Positions 12,564 to 12,795 of a stretch of DNA of 12,795 nucleotides are shown piece after piece. Made by a program: the position numbers and the translations under genes. Under the pieces are notes generated by a model, which searched no databases, had not been told where the DNA came from, and saw only the letters and a list, made by a program, of their open reading frames with translations. This DNA comes from Verrucomicrobiaceae bacterium (lineage in GTDB: Bacteria > Verrucomicrobiota > Verrucomicrobiia > Verrucomicrobiales > Akkermansiaceae): contig JAIXVN010000095.1 in the NCBI GenBank assembly GCA_027483005.1, forward strand, positions 1 to 12,795, read 5' to 3'. Positions within the stretch are counted from its first letter, which is position 1. Each line of letters opens with the position of its first letter.

Positions 12564-12795
12564 ATGTCATCCAACGATTCCAGCGCCTGCCATCCGCTCA
12601 CGCTGACGCGCGGCATCGAGGATTTCCCGATCGGGAACATCCCCTTGAGCGTGCATCAGAAGATGAAGAAGGTCGGGCCTTGCAGGGACCTCACGATCCA
12701 CCCGCAAGCCTGGCTGGATGTCGAGGATGCGGCCGAATTCACGGATCTGGAATTGCTCACGATCGTCGATGAACAAGGCGTTGCGCTGGCATGGC
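12564..12795 (+). CDS. Partial protein of unknown function, possibly a GlmU-like sugar nucleotidyltransferase (C-terminus beyond right edge)
   Basis: The frame opens at an ATG 5 bp after the glmM stop and is still open after 77 codons at the window edge. Codons are strongly GC-rich at the third position, as in the neighbouring genes, supporting a real gene translationally coupled to glmM. The N-terminus reads HPLTLTRGIEDFPIGNIPLSVHQK. This loosely recalls the PLTxTRPVxxxRxGxxTxxEKW opening of GlmU-like nucleotidyltransferases in some bacteria. It is followed by LELLTIVDEQGVALAW. GlmU would be the next enzyme after GlmM, so context favours the guess, but the similarity is weak and no catalytic motif is in view. 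Treat the function as unknown. Confidence 0.6.
   Translation, partial: MSSNDSSACHPLTLTRGIEDFPIGNIPLSVHQKMKKVGPCRDLTIHPQAWLDVEDAAEFTDLELLTIVDEQGVALAW

Noticed and set aside
12567..12776. 69-codon minus-strand frame at the right edge
   Set aside because: It mirrors the plus-strand gene coupled to glmM and has no recognisable features.

Overview
The window reads as chromosomal DNA of a high-GC, Gram-negative bacterium, most likely a member of the Verrucomicrobiota (Luteolibacter/Haloferula-like). This is an inference from protein flavour: an ECF sigma factor followed by a one-pass membrane protein with a Gly-rich segment, a short bactofilin, an FHA protein with one membrane span, and a bacterial eRF1-like protein. 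It also rests on mostly Shine-Dalgarno-free starts and ATCCGTG-type intergenic repeats. No phylogenetic search was possible. I saw no rRNA, tRNA, CRISPR, transposase, integrase or phage gene.

Layout. Positions 1-1099 (minus) hold an ECF sigma factor followed 22 bp later by a membrane protein that runs off the left edge. Positions 1426-2961 (minus) encode a full-length YifB/ComM AAA+ ATPase with a candidate near-leaderless promoter. Positions 3071-4210 (minus) encode a bacterial eRF1-like (baeRF-type) protein, divergent from an arsenic module on the plus strand. That module is arsR (4367-4750), a repeat-bearing spacer, arsC (4997-5437) and an aquaglyceroporin (5450-6253). A YaeR-like VOC protein (6241-6627, minus) converges on the aquaglyceroporin with a 13 bp overlap. 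It diverges from threonine dehydratase ilvA (6706-8256). A strong hairpin terminator separates ilvA from a convergent pair on the minus strand: a secreted endonuclease/exonuclease/phosphatase-fold protein (8688-9455) followed by a bactofilin (8315-8635). From 9548 the plus strand carries an FHA-domain membrane protein, murI, glmM and a right-edge partial gene, possibly a sugar nucleotidyltransferase.

Working together. ArsC would reduce arsenate to arsenite, the aquaglyceroporin would let arsenite leave down its gradient, and ArsR would repress. No ArsB/Acr3 pump is visible, so this resembles the Sinorhizobium AqpS arrangement. MurI (D-glutamate) and GlmM (GlcN-1-P, toward UDP-GlcNAc) supply peptidoglycan precursors, with an FHA membrane protein upstream on the same strand. 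The most curious items are the pump-less ars module with its Cys-rich ArsR and dyad, the adjacent eRF1-like protein without a GGQ motif, and the repeat between arsR and arsC. I found no system that I would confidently call undescribed.
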